The notes under the pieces are model-generated. The model ran no database searches and was not told the origin of the DNA. It was given only the letters and a program-made list of their open reading frames with translations. A DNA stretch of 64,000 nt from Armatimonadetes bacterium DC (GTDB taxonomy: Bacteria > Armatimonadota > Fimbriimonadia > Fimbriimonadales > GBS-DC), in NCBI GenBank assembly GCA_001442985.1, contig LDYB01000019.1:124001-188000 (forward strand), read 5' to 3'. Shown here piece by piece: positions 16,838 to 25,101 of this stretch (positions within the stretch are counted from its first letter, which is position 1; each line of letters starts with the position of its first letter). The translations under genes and the position numbers were made by a program.

Positions 16838-17916
16838 ATCTGCTCCAGCACCTGCTCCACCGTAATCCACTGCAGGCACTCGTAGCGCACGCATCGGTCT
16901 GCAGGGCACTGCGTACACTGCGGGCGCAGATACAGGGCGCGCTCGCGCTGACCGTAAGGACCCGTGCGGTCGGGGTCGGTAGGACCGAATAGCGACACGC
17001 AGGGCGTGCCAAAGGCGGCGGCGATATGCGCCGTGCCCGTGTCCCCACACACATGCACCCACGAGTCGCGCACGACCGCCATCGCCTCTTTGAGATTCGT
17101 GCGCCCGATAAGACTCCGCAGCGGCTGGCGCTTAAGTTGGGCAAGCCGCTCCTCAAGGGGTTTATCGCCAGGTCCACCCACAAACACCACCGGCACGCCC
17201 CACTCGGCTTCAATACGGTCTGAAAGCTCGGCGAAGCGGGCGATATCCCAGCGCTTCCACACGCGCCCCGCGGAGGGGTTCATGCTGATGAAGCGGGGAA
17301 GCGCATTCAGCTCGCTCAGTTTGGCGTGCGCGCTGGCGACCGCCGTATCGGGGATAAACAGGGGAAACACCACAGGCGGGTTCGGGGCATGCGCCTCTTC
17401 AGGCGAGCGGTACAGCTCGGGGAACTCACCCGACGCCCCCAGCAGCCGCGCCGCATCCAGATATTGCTGCACCACATGGCGTTTGGGGTTCTCTTTCAGG
17501 GGCAGACGGCGCATAAGCAGGGGCGTCAACTCGCGCATGCGATGCCCGCCAAGCCGTATCGGCACGCCGCCCAGCACGCCCCACAGCGCGCTCTTGAGCA
17601 ATCCCTGCAAATCCAGCGCGACCTGATACCGCTCGGCGCGAATCTCGCGTGCCAGTGCCCGCACCGCTCGCCACGACTCACGCCGCAGCCAGCCCCCCTT
17701 GAGAACCCTGTAGGGCACGACATGGAGCCGATCTACGCATGGCGAGCCTTCGATCACGCCCGCATGCCGGTCTTCGGCAACCCAGCCAATTTTTAAATGA
17801 GGGAAGGCACGCTTCAGCGCGGCAGCCACCGGTGAAGCGTGCACAATATCGCCCATCGAGGAGACCTTCAGAATGAGCAATCGCTCAACCCGATTCAGGT
17901 CTACAACAGGCTTCAC
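16765..17916 (-). CDS. Glycosyltransferase family 9 (ADP-heptose:LPS heptosyltransferase-like)
   Basis: The N-terminal block LLILKVSSMGDIVHASPVAAAL and the C-terminal GDTGTAHIAAAFGTPCVSLFG are diagnostic of GT9, with SMNPSAGRVWKRWDIARFAEL in between. GT9 enzymes add heptose (or related sugars) to lipopolysaccharide core, suggesting a diderm envelope; donor and acceptor here are unknown. GTG at 17916 was chosen because it overlaps the dnaN stop as GTGA; the frame also runs to an ATG at 17940. A Cys cluster (QCTQCPADRCVRYEC) near the C-terminus is unusual. The extended Ser/Thr tail overlaps ldcA. Confidence 0.88.
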   Translation of the reverse strand: MKPVVDLNRVERLLILKVSSMGDIVHASPVAAALKRAFPHLKIGWVAEDRHAGVIEGSPCVDRLHVVPYRVLKGGWLRRESWRAVRALAREIRAERYQVALDLQGLLKSALWGVLGGVPIRLGGHRMRELTPLLMRRLPLKENPKRHVVQQYLDAARLLGASGEFPELYRSPEEAHAPNPPVVFPLFIPDTAVASAHAKLSELNALPRFISMNPSAGRVWKRWDIARFAELSDRIEAEWGVPVVFVGGPGDKPLEERLAQLKRQPLRSLIGRTNLKEAMAVVRDSWVHVCGDTGTAHIAAAFGTPCVSLFGPTDPDRTGPYGQRERALYLRPQCTQCPADRCVRYECLQWITVEQVLEQIQRTVADSSTDTTPRSASSSASTP

Positions 17917-19004
17917 AGCGCCATCGGCATAATCACGCACAGGTAGTCATCCTGTTGTGCAGGCTTGAACACCGCCGGGCGCAGCGACTCGGTGAGTTCA
18001 ATCACCACGCCTTCGGTGTTCAGCACTTCCAGCACATCCAGCAGGTACTTGGCGTTGAAGGCGACTTCGAGGTCGTCGCCCTCGCGGATGATGTCCACAC
18101 GCTCGGTTGCCTCGCCCACATTGCCCTGCGCGCTGATCACGAGCTTCTCGCCGTCAGTCTTGAGGATCACTTTATTCGAGTCGCTCTTTGCGACGAGATA
18201 GGCGCGCTTGAGGGCATTTCGGAACTCCTGCACCATCAGCGTCCAGCGGCGGGTGTACTCTTTGGGGATAACACGCTCATAGTTGGGGTACTGTCCTTCA
18301 ATCAGTTGCGTGACGACGCTGGCGTTTTCGCCCAGAAAGGCGGCGCGATGCTCGCCCAGCCGCATCGTGATGGTCTCGCCCGCGGGCAGTCGGCGCAGCA
18401 GCTGAATCGCTTTGAGCGGAACAATCGCAGTTGCCGCTTCGCCCGCGGCGCTATCAATCTGGGCATTACGCACCGCCAGACGGTGGGTGTCGGTCGCCAC
18501 CAGCCGCAGGTTAGAGCCGTCAAACTCCATGCGGATGCCTGTGAGAGTGGGGCGGGTCTCCTCGCGCGAGACGGCGAACTCCACCGATTCAATCATCTCC
18601 ATAAACAGCTTGGCAGGAAGCACCAGCTCACTGGCGTTGCCCAGCTCCGGCACGGGGGGATACTCTTCTGGGGGCAGCCCTGCCAGCTGGTAGCGCGAGT
18701 CGCCTGCCGTGATGATGAGCTGATAGCGCTCGCCGGTTGCCAGTTCAATCGTCTCTCCGCTCAGCGAACCCACCAGGTCAGCGAACAGGCGTGCGCTAAC
18801 GGTCGCGGCGCCCTCCTCGCCCACAATTGCGGGGATGCGATGCTCCACCCACTGCTCCAGGTCGCTCCCAACCAGCCGCAAGTGGTCGCCCGCTGCTTCA
18901 AGATACAGGTGGCTCAAAATGGGCAGGGAGGCACGGCTCGCCGCTGCGCCTGCCACCACGCCCAACGCCTCATCCAGCAACTTCCGCTCGCAAGAAACCT
19001 TCAT
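17913..19004 (-). CDS. dnaN: DNA polymerase III beta subunit (sliding clamp)
   Basis: The 363-residue clamp encircles DNA and tethers the replicative polymerase. Three tandem clamp domains are recognisable: MKVSCERKLLDEALGVV onward, then RPTLTGIRMEFDGSNLRLVA with TDTHRLAVR, and the C-terminal domain ending VIMPMAL, a variant of the usual MPMRL end. The ATG at 19004 has AAGGAGG 9 nt upstream; an upstream in-frame ATG is part of antisense extension. dnaA and recF, its usual neighbours, are not here; it is coupled to a GT9 gene by a GTGA overlap. Confidence 0.95.
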   Translation of the reverse strand: MKVSCERKLLDEALGVVAGAAASRASLPILSHLYLEAAGDHLRLVGSDLEQWVEHRIPAIVGEEGAATVSARLFADLVGSLSGETIELATGERYQLIITAGDSRYQLAGLPPEEYPPVPELGNASELVLPAKLFMEMIESVEFAVSREETRPTLTGIRMEFDGSNLRLVATDTHRLAVRNAQIDSAAGEAATAIVPLKAIQLLRRLPAGETITMRLGEHRAAFLGENASVVTQLIEGQYPNYERVIPKEYTRRWTLMVQEFRNALKRAYLVAKSDSNKVILKTDGEKLVISAQGNVGEATERVDIIREGDDLEVAFNAKYLLDVLEVLNTEGVVIELTESLRPAVFKPAQQDDYLCVIMPMAL

Positions 19005-19117
19005 CCCTGTAATCCTCCTTCTGTGATGGCGAATTGTACCCCATGCCCCTCTGAGGGGCGCCATCGGCAGGAAAGCATCGCGCGATGACGAAAGCTGATA
19101 TACAGGGGGGACGCACA

Positions 19118-20395
19118 ATGACGCTGGTTGTACCAACAGGGGAGCGAGAGCGCATCCACGCGCTGGACGCCCTGCGCGGCATAGCGCTGCTGGGCATCCT
19201 CATGGTGAATATGGCGGCATTCAAGGGGCTTAGCGTGCTGAGTAATTTCCCGCGCCCCGAAAGCCTCGCCCAGCCTGCAGACCAGTATGCCTTTCTGGCG
19301 ATTGCGACGCTGTTTTGGGGCAAGTTCTACCCCATCTTCGCGTTTTTATTCGGGCTGGGGTTCGCATTACAGATGAAGCGGATCGAAGCGCGCGGGGTAA
19401 ATCCGACCCCAGTTCTCTTGCGACGCCTGCTGGCGCTGCTGGGGTTCGGACTGATTCACGGGCTGTTCATCTGGACAGGGGATGTGCTGTTTGTTTATGC
19501 GCTCTGTGGGTTGCTCCTGCTGGCGTTGCGGAACCTTGCGCCGCGCACGGTGCTTTATGTCGCACTGGGGCTGTGGGGCGTGCAGGCGCTCTGCTGTTTC
19601 AGTTGTGCCGGTCTGACTCTATGGGCAGCGTCAATGGGCGACTACGGTGCGTCGAGACAGAGCGATCTTCTCAAGCCATTCATTGAACGCGCCCGTGAAG
19701 TGTACGCACACGGCAGCTACTGGGAAGTCCAGCAATTTCGGTTTGTGGAGTGGCTGCTGATGCTGGCGAACGGCATCTTTTTTGCCCCGAACGCATTTTT
19801 GATGTTTCTGTTGGGGCTATACGCGGGCAAGCTGGGGGCTTTTGAGGATTTAGGCGCGCACCGCCGCACGATGGGCTGGCTGGCGGTAATCGGGCTGTCG
19901 CTTGGACTGGCGTCGCAGGTGGGGTTTGGGCTGGGCGTTCTGGACGCCGTGCGCACGAAAAACGAAATGGTGGGCTACGGCTTGCTTTCTTTGAATGTGG
20001 TTTTTGCCCCCATTCTCTCAGTGGGTTATATCGGGCTATTCGGTTGGCTCTGGAGCGCGCTCCCTGCGCTGGAGCGGATTCTCCAGCCGATTGCGAACGC
20101 GGGGCGTATGGCGCTGACGAACTATATCACGCAGTCGGTGCTTTGTACGCTGCTGTTCTATGGCTACGGCTTGGGCTGGGGCGGCAAGGTAGGCATAGCG
20201 CAGGGGATAGGGCTGACCGCGCTAATCTGGCTTGCACAGGTGATTCTCAGTAGCCTCTGGCTCAGGTGGTTTCAATACGGACCGCTGGAGTGGGTGTGGC
20301 GCATGCTCACTTATGGGCGGGGCGTGGCGTTGCGGCGAGCGGCAGGCAAGGAAGCCCCCTCACTACTTGACTCACCCCCTTCGCAGGGGGTATAA
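19118..20395 (+). CDS. DUF418 family polytopic membrane protein
   Basis: The N-terminal ALDALRGIALLGILMVNMA is the hallmark of DUF418 proteins. The C-terminal DUF418 region is seen around GRMALTNYITQSVLCTLLF and WLRWFQYGPLEWVWR. About nine to ten hydrophobic helices span the 425 residues. Function is unknown; homologues are related to acyltransferase-like membrane proteins and are often called putative transporters. ATG at 19118 follows a G-rich tract 8 nt upstream; an in-frame ATG at 19085 is less likely. The last 29 bp contain the promoter of the ATP synthase operon. Confidence 0.85.
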   Translation: MTLVVPTGERERIHALDALRGIALLGILMVNMAAFKGLSVLSNFPRPESLAQPADQYAFLAIATLFWGKFYPIFAFLFGLGFALQMKRIEARGVNPTPVLLRRLLALLGFGLIHGLFIWTGDVLFVYALCGLLLLALRNLAPRTVLYVALGLWGVQALCCFSCAGLTLWAASMGDYGASRQSDLLKPFIERAREVYAHGSYWEVQQFRFVEWLLMLANGIFFAPNAFLMFLLGLYAGKLGAFEDLGAHRRTMGWLAVIGLSLGLASQVGFGLGVLDAVRTKNEMVGYGLLSLNVVFAPILSVGYIGLFGWLWSALPALERILQPIANAGRMALTNYITQSVLCTLLFYGYGLGWGGKVGIAQGIGLTALIWLAQVILSSLWLRWFQYGPLEWVWRMLTYGRGVALRRAAGKEAPSLLDSPPSQGV

Positions 20396-20396
20396 T
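20367..20396 (+). promoter_or_regulatory. Sigma-70-type promoter of the ATP synthase operon
   Basis: TTGACT (20367-20372), an 18-bp spacer and a perfect TATAAT (20391-20396). The spacer contains a palindrome, CCCCCT-TCGC-AGGGGG, that could also fold in the DUF418 transcript. Expected start near 20403, 27 nt before the atpB GTG with its GAAGGAGA ribosome site. It is the best-matched promoter in the window. Confidence 0.8.
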
Positions 20397-20429
20397 CATG
20401 GCGTCTAAAAAGGCGAAGGAGACAACAGC

Positions 20430-21140
20430 GTGGAACATCATGTCTCACCTTGGGTCTTTGCGGTTTTCGCCGGCATCGCCTATGGGGTGCTGGTGATTTT
20501 CGCGCTTTTCAGCACACGCAACCTTCAGAAGCGCCCCGGACGCTGGCAGAATTTTGTGGAAGTCATTTACGAATTCTTTGATAATCTGGCGGTCAGCGTC
20601 GTGGGCGAGCATGGGCGCAAATATGTGCCCCTTGCTGGTACGCTGTTTCTGTTTATTCTCACCTGCAACCTGATGGGGCTGATTCCTCCCGGATTGGCGC
20701 CGACCGCCAGTTTGAACACGACGCTTGCCCTCGCGCTGATAGTGATTATCTATGTGCAGATTGAGGCGATTCGGGCGCGAGGCATCGTCGGCTATTTCAA
20801 ACATTTTGCTCGCGTGGGCGAAGTGCCCATCCTTATCTCGCCGCTCCTGTTTGTTATTGAGGTCGTGAGCGAGCTGGCGAAGCCTGTCTCGCTCTCGATT
20901 CGTTTGTATGCCAACATGTTCGGCAAAGAGCAGGTTACGCTGGCGCTGATTACCGCCTTTGCCGTACCGCTCTTTCAGAAGGCGTACCTGCCGATCCCAT
21001 TCCAGTTCCCCGTGATGATGCTGGGGTTGCTGGTGGCGTTCGTGCAGGCGTTCGTCTTCTCAATCCTGACGCTGATCTATCTGGCGCTGGCAACGGAACA
21101 CCATGAGGAGCATCACGAGGCACATGCCCATGCGCACTGA
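20430..21140 (+). CDS. atpB: ATP synthase F0 subunit a
   Basis: Subunit a forms the ion half-channels against the c-ring. The sequence has the essential arginine in LSIRLYANMFGKEQV and five to six membrane helices, plus the C-terminal helix VMMLGLLVAFVQAFVFSILT. It ends in a His-rich tail (HHEEHHEAHAHAH), which could bind metal or be simply polar. GTG start with AAGGAGA 7-8 nt upstream. First gene of atpB-E-F-H-A-G; no atpI precedes it. Confidence 0.95.
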   Translation: MEHHVSPWVFAVFAGIAYGVLVIFALFSTRNLQKRPGRWQNFVEVIYEFFDNLAVSVVGEHGRKYVPLAGTLFLFILTCNLMGLIPPGLAPTASLNTTLALALIVIIYVQIEAIRARGIVGYFKHFARVGEVPILISPLLFVIEVVSELAKPVSLSIRLYANMFGKEQVTLALITAFAVPLFQKAYLPIPFQFPVMMLGLLVAFVQAFVFSILTLIYLALATEHHEEHHEAHAHAH

Positions 21141-21215
21141 ACCGTTTCCTCTCGTCAGAGAGGAGAATCTCGCAGAGGAGTGCGAGACCAAAACAAAAAC
21201 ACAAGGAGGAACGCT

Positions 21216-21476
21216 ATGGAAGTTGGCACCGGACTGTATCTGATGGGGCTGGCTCTGGCTGCGGGCTTGGGCTTGCCCTTAGCGGTTATCGGAGCTGGAT
21301 TGGGACAGGGACGCGCAGTCGCTGGCGCGATGGAAGGGATGGCACGCCAGCCCGAACTTGCTGGGCGCATCCAGACGGGTATGATTATCGGTCTGGCGTT
21401 CATCGAGTCGCTGGTGCTGTTCTCGTTCGTTATCTTCTTCCTGCTGCAGGGGCGATTGCCCACCGTGACGCCCTAA
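21216..21476 (+). CDS. atpE: ATP synthase F0 subunit c
   Basis: This 86-residue double-helix proteolipid forms the rotary ring. Helix 1 holds [20 protein letters not shown] with the polar loop RQPE. Helix 2 holds the ion-binding Glu in [13 protein letters not shown]. Gln in helix 1 and Ser after the Glu match two positions of the sodium-binding signature of Na+ ATP synthases, but the following Thr and Tyr positions are Leu and Phe, so the coupling ion is undecided. ATG at 21216 follows AAGGAGG; the frame starts earlier without a site. Confidence 0.95.
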   Translation: MEVGTGLYLMGLALAAGLGLPLAVIGAGLGQGRAVAGAMEGMARQPELAGRIQTGMIIGLAFIESLVLFSFVIFFLLQGRLPTVTP

Positions 21477-21495
21477 CCCAGGCAGAGGCTGTGTG

Positions 21496-21518
21496 GAGGG
21501 GAGCCAGCAGCTCCCCTC
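21496..21518 (+). other. Intercistronic hairpin between atpE and atpF
   Basis: Perfect 9-bp stem GAGGGGAGC / GCTCCCCTC with a 5-nt loop, starting 20 bp after the atpE stop and ending just before the atpF ribosome site (GGGAGG). It could stabilise the atpBE portion of the message or attenuate the rest. This is inferred from position only. Confidence 0.7.
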
Positions 21519-21535
21519 TGCGGGAGGCATAAGCG

Positions 21536-22096
21536 ATGATAGAACGCCTATTCTGGTCTTTACCTGTGACGCTCGGCGCGGAAGGCGGGCACGGCGGCGG
21601 GATTCTGGAGCTGCTGGGCATCGACTTCAACATTCTGATTATCCAGATGGCGGGTTTTCTGCTCCTGCTGTGGGTGATGACCCGCTATTTCTGGAACCCG
21701 ATTCAGGCGACTCTGGAGGCGCGCCGAGCCGACATCAACGCGACCTACGACAAAATCGAGGCGGATCGGCGGGCGATGGAGCAGCTGCGCGCGGACTACG
21801 AGCAGCGACTGGCGCAAATTGAGGCAGAGGCACGCGAGCGCATCCAGCAAGCCGTCGGCGAGGCTCAGCAACTGCGCGAGCAGATTATCGCAGACGCCCG
21901 ACGCCAGGCGGACGAGATTATCGCCCGCGCGCGCGAGCAAGCCGAACTGGAACGCGAGAAACTCACCACCGAACTCCAGGAGCATGTCGCCACGCTTGCG
22001 CTGCGCGCAACCGAACATCTGCTCCGCGAAACGCTCGATGAACAACGCCACCGCCGACTCGTGCAGGAGTTCATCCAGCAAGCGGAGGTGCGCTAA
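21536..22096 (+). CDS. atpF: ATP synthase F0 subunit b
   Basis: Subunit b is the peripheral stalk. A single membrane helix (NILIIQMAGFLLLLWVMTRYF, about residues 31-51) is followed by a long coiled coil rich in Ala, Glu, Arg and Gln to the C-terminus (186 residues). An N-terminal extension of about 30 residues, including GAEGGHGGGILELL, precedes the membrane helix. The stop abuts the atpH start. The mRNA hairpin at 21496-21518 lies just upstream. Confidence 0.94.
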   Translation: MIERLFWSLPVTLGAEGGHGGGILELLGIDFNILIIQMAGFLLLLWVMTRYFWNPIQATLEARRADINATYDKIEADRRAMEQLRADYEQRLAQIEAEARERIQQAVGEAQQLREQIIADARRQADEIIARAREQAELEREKLTTELQEHVATLALRATEHLLRETLDEQRHRRLVQEFIQQAEVR

Positions 22097-22660
22097 ATGG
22101 TAGACCTGCGTGTCGCCCGACGCTACGCCAGCGCGCTCTTCAAAGTGGCGCTGCAGTCGAACACCATCCAGCGCACGGGTGAAGACCTCACCCGCCTGCG
22201 TGAACTGCTCCGCCAGTCGGAAGCGTTCCGCGCCTTCCTCTACGACCCCCGCATCGCGCGCGACCGCAAAAAGGAGCGCATCCGCCAGCTCCTGCACGAG
22301 AGCGTGATGCCCGAAACCCTCCGCGCCCTGGAGCTGATTATCGAGAAACGGCGCGAGAAACTCTTCGAAGCCATCTGCGACGAATATCAGAAACTTCAGG
22401 AAGCGCATCAGGGGATCGTACGCGCCACCATCACCAGCGCCGTTCCCCTCACGGAATCGGAACAGGCTGCCCTCGTGCAGAAACTGGAGCAAAGTATCGG
22501 CAAGCAGATTATCCCCACCTACGAGGTCAACCCCAACCTGCTGGGCGGTGTCAAAGTCCGGATGGGGGATTACGAAATCGACGGCTCGATTCGGGGCGCG
22601 CTGGAAAACCTGCGAGAACGCATCCGCCTCGAAATCGAACGCCGTACTATAGCGCGTTAG
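22097..22660 (+). CDS. atpH: ATP synthase F1 subunit delta
   Basis: Delta links the top of F1 to the b stalk. [15 protein letters not shown] is the family N-terminal helix and the C-terminal block [21 protein letters not shown] is the conserved OSCP/delta signature. The 187 residues are normal. ATG immediately follows the atpF TAA, so translation is coupled. It is 10 bp before atpA. Confidence 0.95.
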   Translation: MVDLRVARRYASALFKVALQSNTIQRTGEDLTRLRELLRQSEAFRAFLYDPRIARDRKKERIRQLLHESVMPETLRALELIIEKRREKLFEAICDEYQKLQEAHQGIVRATITSAVPLTESEQAALVQKLEQSIGKQIIPTYEVNPNLLGGVKVRMGDYEIDGSIRGALENLRERIRLEIERRTIAR

Positions 22661-22670
22661 AGGTGAAGCC

Positions 22671-24203
22671 ATGATTAGACCCGAAGAAATCACCAGCATC
22701 TTAGCCAGAGAGATAGAGAGTCTGGATCAGAAACCGACCGCCGAAAGCGTGGGCACCATTTTGCAGGTCGGCGACGGGATCGCCCGCATTTACGGCTTGC
22801 CCGATGCCCAGATGGGCGAGCTGCTGGAGTTCCCCCACGAAGTCATGGGCATGGTGCTGAACCTCGAAGAGGACAGTATCGGCGCAATCGTGCTGGGGGA
22901 AGACAAGGAGCTCAAAGAGGGCGACCCCGTGAAGCGCACAGGGCGTATCGCGGAGGTGCCCGTGGGCAAAGGGTTGCTGGGGCGTGTGGTGGACGCGCTC
23001 GGACGCCCCATCGACGGCAAGGGACCCATCGTTGCGGATGAGTACCGCCGTATCGAGGTGATTGCCCCCGGCGTGATTACGCGCCAGCCCGTTAAGCAGC
23101 CGCTCCAGACGGGCATCAAAGCCATCGACGCGATGATCCCCATCGGGCGCGGACAGCGCGAGCTGATTATCGGCGACCGCTCCACGGGGAAAACAGCGAT
23201 TGTGCTGGATACCATCATCAACCAGAAATACACCCACGAGACTGACCGACCCGTCTACTGTATCTATGTCGCGATTGGGCAGAAGATGGCGGCGATTGCC
23301 CGATTCGTAGACACGCTGGAGCGCTACGGCGCGATGGAATACACCACCGTGGTCGTCGCCTCTGCCAGCGACCCTAACAGTTTGCAATACCTTGCGCCCT
23401 ACGCTGGGTGCGCGATGGGCGAATACTTCCGCGACAACGGCATGGACGCGCTGGTGGTGTATGATGACCTTTCCAAGCACGCGCAGGCGTACCGTGCGGT
23501 GTCGCTGCTGCTGCGCCGTCCGCCGGGGCGCGAGGCGTATCCGGGGGATGTGTTCTATCTCCACTCGCGCCTGCTGGAGCGCGCGGCGAAGATGTCCGAC
23601 GCCTACGGCGGCGGCTCGCTGACCGCGCTGCCGATTATCGAGACTCAGGCGGGCGATGTCTCGGCGTACATCCCCACAAATGTGATTTCCATTACCGACG
23701 GACAGATTTATCTGGAGCCGAGCCTGTTCTACGCCGGGATTCGCCCCGCGATTAATGTGGGTATCTCGGTGAGCCGCGTGGGTGGCGACGCCCAAATCAA
23801 GGCGATGAAGCAGGTGGCGGGACGCCTGCGTCTGGAGATGGCGCAGTTCCGTGAGGTGCAGGCGTTCGCCCAGTTCGCTTCCGACCTGGATCGCGCGACG
23901 CAGATGCAGCTGGCACGCGGGCTACGCCTGCAGGAGCTGCTCAAACAGCCTCAGTTCCAGCCGATGCCCGTCGAAGAGCAGGTGATGATTCTCTTCGCGG
24001 GCACGCAGGGCTATCTGGACGACCTGCCCGTGGAAAAGGTGCGCGAGTTTGAAGAGGGCTTCCACCCCTTCATGCGCGAACGCTACCCGGAGATCGGTGA
24101 AAAAATCCGCCGCGAGCGCGAGCTCAGCAAAGAGACCGAAGCCGCCCTGCGCAAGGCGGTTGAGGAATACAAAGCACGCTTCAAGGAGGCGCACGGGCTG
24201 TGA
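22671..24203 (+). CDS. atpA: ATP synthase F1 subunit alpha
   Basis: The 510-residue alpha subunit carries the non-catalytic nucleotide site. The Walker A is [10 protein letters not shown], with Ser where many have Gln, followed by [20 protein letters not shown]. The DELSEEL-equivalent and the signature [17 protein letters not shown] are present. The order atpH-atpA-atpG is standard. It overlaps atpG by 4 bp (GTGA). The catalytic beta subunit that it needs is not encoded downstream in this window. Confidence 0.97.
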   Translation: MIRPEEITSILAREIESLDQKPTAESVGTILQVGDGIARIYGLPDAQMGELLEFPHEVMGMVLNLEEDSIGAIVLGEDKELKEGDPVKRTGRIAEVPVGKGLLGRVVDALGRPIDGKGPIVADEYRRIEVIAPGVITRQPVKQPLQTGIKAIDAMIPIGRGQRELIIGDRSTGKTAIVLDTIINQKYTHETDRPVYCIYVAIGQKMAAIARFVDTLERYGAMEYTTVVVASASDPNSLQYLAPYAGCAMGEYFRDNGMDALVVYDDLSKHAQAYRAVSLLLRRPPGREAYPGDVFYLHSRLLERAAKMSDAYGGGSLTALPIIETQAGDVSAYIPTNVISITDGQIYLEPSLFYAGIRPAINVGISVSRVGGDAQIKAMKQVAGRLRLEMAQFREVQAFAQFASDLDRATQMQLARGLRLQELLKQPQFQPMPVEEQVMILFAGTQGYLDDLPVEKVREFEEGFHPFMRERYPEIGEKIRRERELSKETEAALRKAVEEYKARFKEAHGL

Positions 24204-25066
24204 GAACCCTGCGAGGCATGCGGGCGCGCATTCGCGCCGCCAAGAGCATCCAGCAAATCACGCGGGCGATGAAGCTGGTCTCCGCCGCGCGCCTGCGCCG
24301 CGCTCAGGACCGCGTGCTGGGCGCCCGACCCTACGCCCAGCGCATGCACGAGATGATGCAGGAGCTGGGACGCGCAGGCGACCTGCCTGACCATCCCCTC
24401 CTGCGCAAGCGCGAACCCAATCGGGTAGCGTTCGTGTTAGCCACCTCCGACCGCGGGCTGTGTGGCTCGTACAACATGAACCTCATTCGCGCCACACAAA
24501 ACGCGATTCGCGATATGGGGCTGAGCCAGGAGCAGGTACAGCTGCTCTGCATCGGGCGCAGGGGCTACCAGTTCTTCAGCAAGCGCGGCTTCACGATTGC
24601 GCTCTACCGCCCGATGCCCACCTCTGGCGCGGGCATCGATGACGCGCGCGCCCTCACCGACAAAGTGCGCGAGATGTTCGAAACCGAGCAGGTGGATCGC
24701 GTATATCTCGTCTACTCGCAGTTCATCAACCCCGTGACTCAGCGCCCGGTGGTACTGCCCCTGCTGCCAATAGAGCCGCCGCGGGGCGAGGAGACCCCCA
24801 CGAAGTATGACTTCATTTTTGAGCCGAGTGCGCCCGAACTGCTGGCGCAACTGCTCCCGCGCTACCTGCTCACGCAGGTGCTTCAGGCGCTACTGGAAGC
24901 CAGCGCCAGCGAACACGGCGCCCGTATGACCGCCATGACGATGGCGAGCGATAACGCCGGCAAGATGATTCAGGAGCTGACCCTCGTGATGAACCGCCTG
25001 CGTCAGGCTGCCATCACCAAAGAGATTGCCGAAGTGGTCGGCGGCGCCGAAGCGCTCAAAGGCTAA
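24200..25066 (+). CDS. atpG: ATP synthase F1 subunit gamma
   Basis: Gamma is the central rotor. The start is GTG overlapping the atpA TGA. The N-terminal helix [20 protein letters not shown] and [10 protein letters not shown] are diagnostic, as is the C-terminal helix [19 protein letters not shown], followed by [19 protein letters not shown]. The 288 residues are normal. A strong terminator follows within 10 bp, so the operon ends here without atpD and atpC. Confidence 0.96.
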   Translation: MRTLRGMRARIRAAKSIQQITRAMKLVSAARLRRAQDRVLGARPYAQRMHEMMQELGRAGDLPDHPLLRKREPNRVAFVLATSDRGLCGSYNMNLIRATQNAIRDMGLSQEQVQLLCIGRRGYQFFSKRGFTIALYRPMPTSGAGIDDARALTDKVREMFETEQVDRVYLVYSQFINPVTQRPVVLPLLPIEPPRGEETPTKYDFIFEPSAPELLAQLLPRYLLTQVLQALLEASASEHGARMTAMTMASDNAGKMIQELTLVMNRLRQAAITKEIAEVVGGAEALKG

Positions 25067-25073
25067 GCTGGCA

Positions 25074-25101
25074 GGAGTGCGGAAGCGGGCTTCCGCACTC
25101 C
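25074..25101. terminator. Terminator between atpG and the convergent export gene
   Basis: A perfect 13-bp inverted repeat (GGAGTGCGGAAGC / GCTTCCGCACTCC) separated by two bases sits between two converging genes. T-runs are weak on both sides. Probably a bidirectional terminator. Confidence 0.75.

Noticed and set aside
17955-19088. 377-codon open frame on the plus strand
   Set aside because: Antisense to dnaN, which is unambiguous; no domain visible in the translation.
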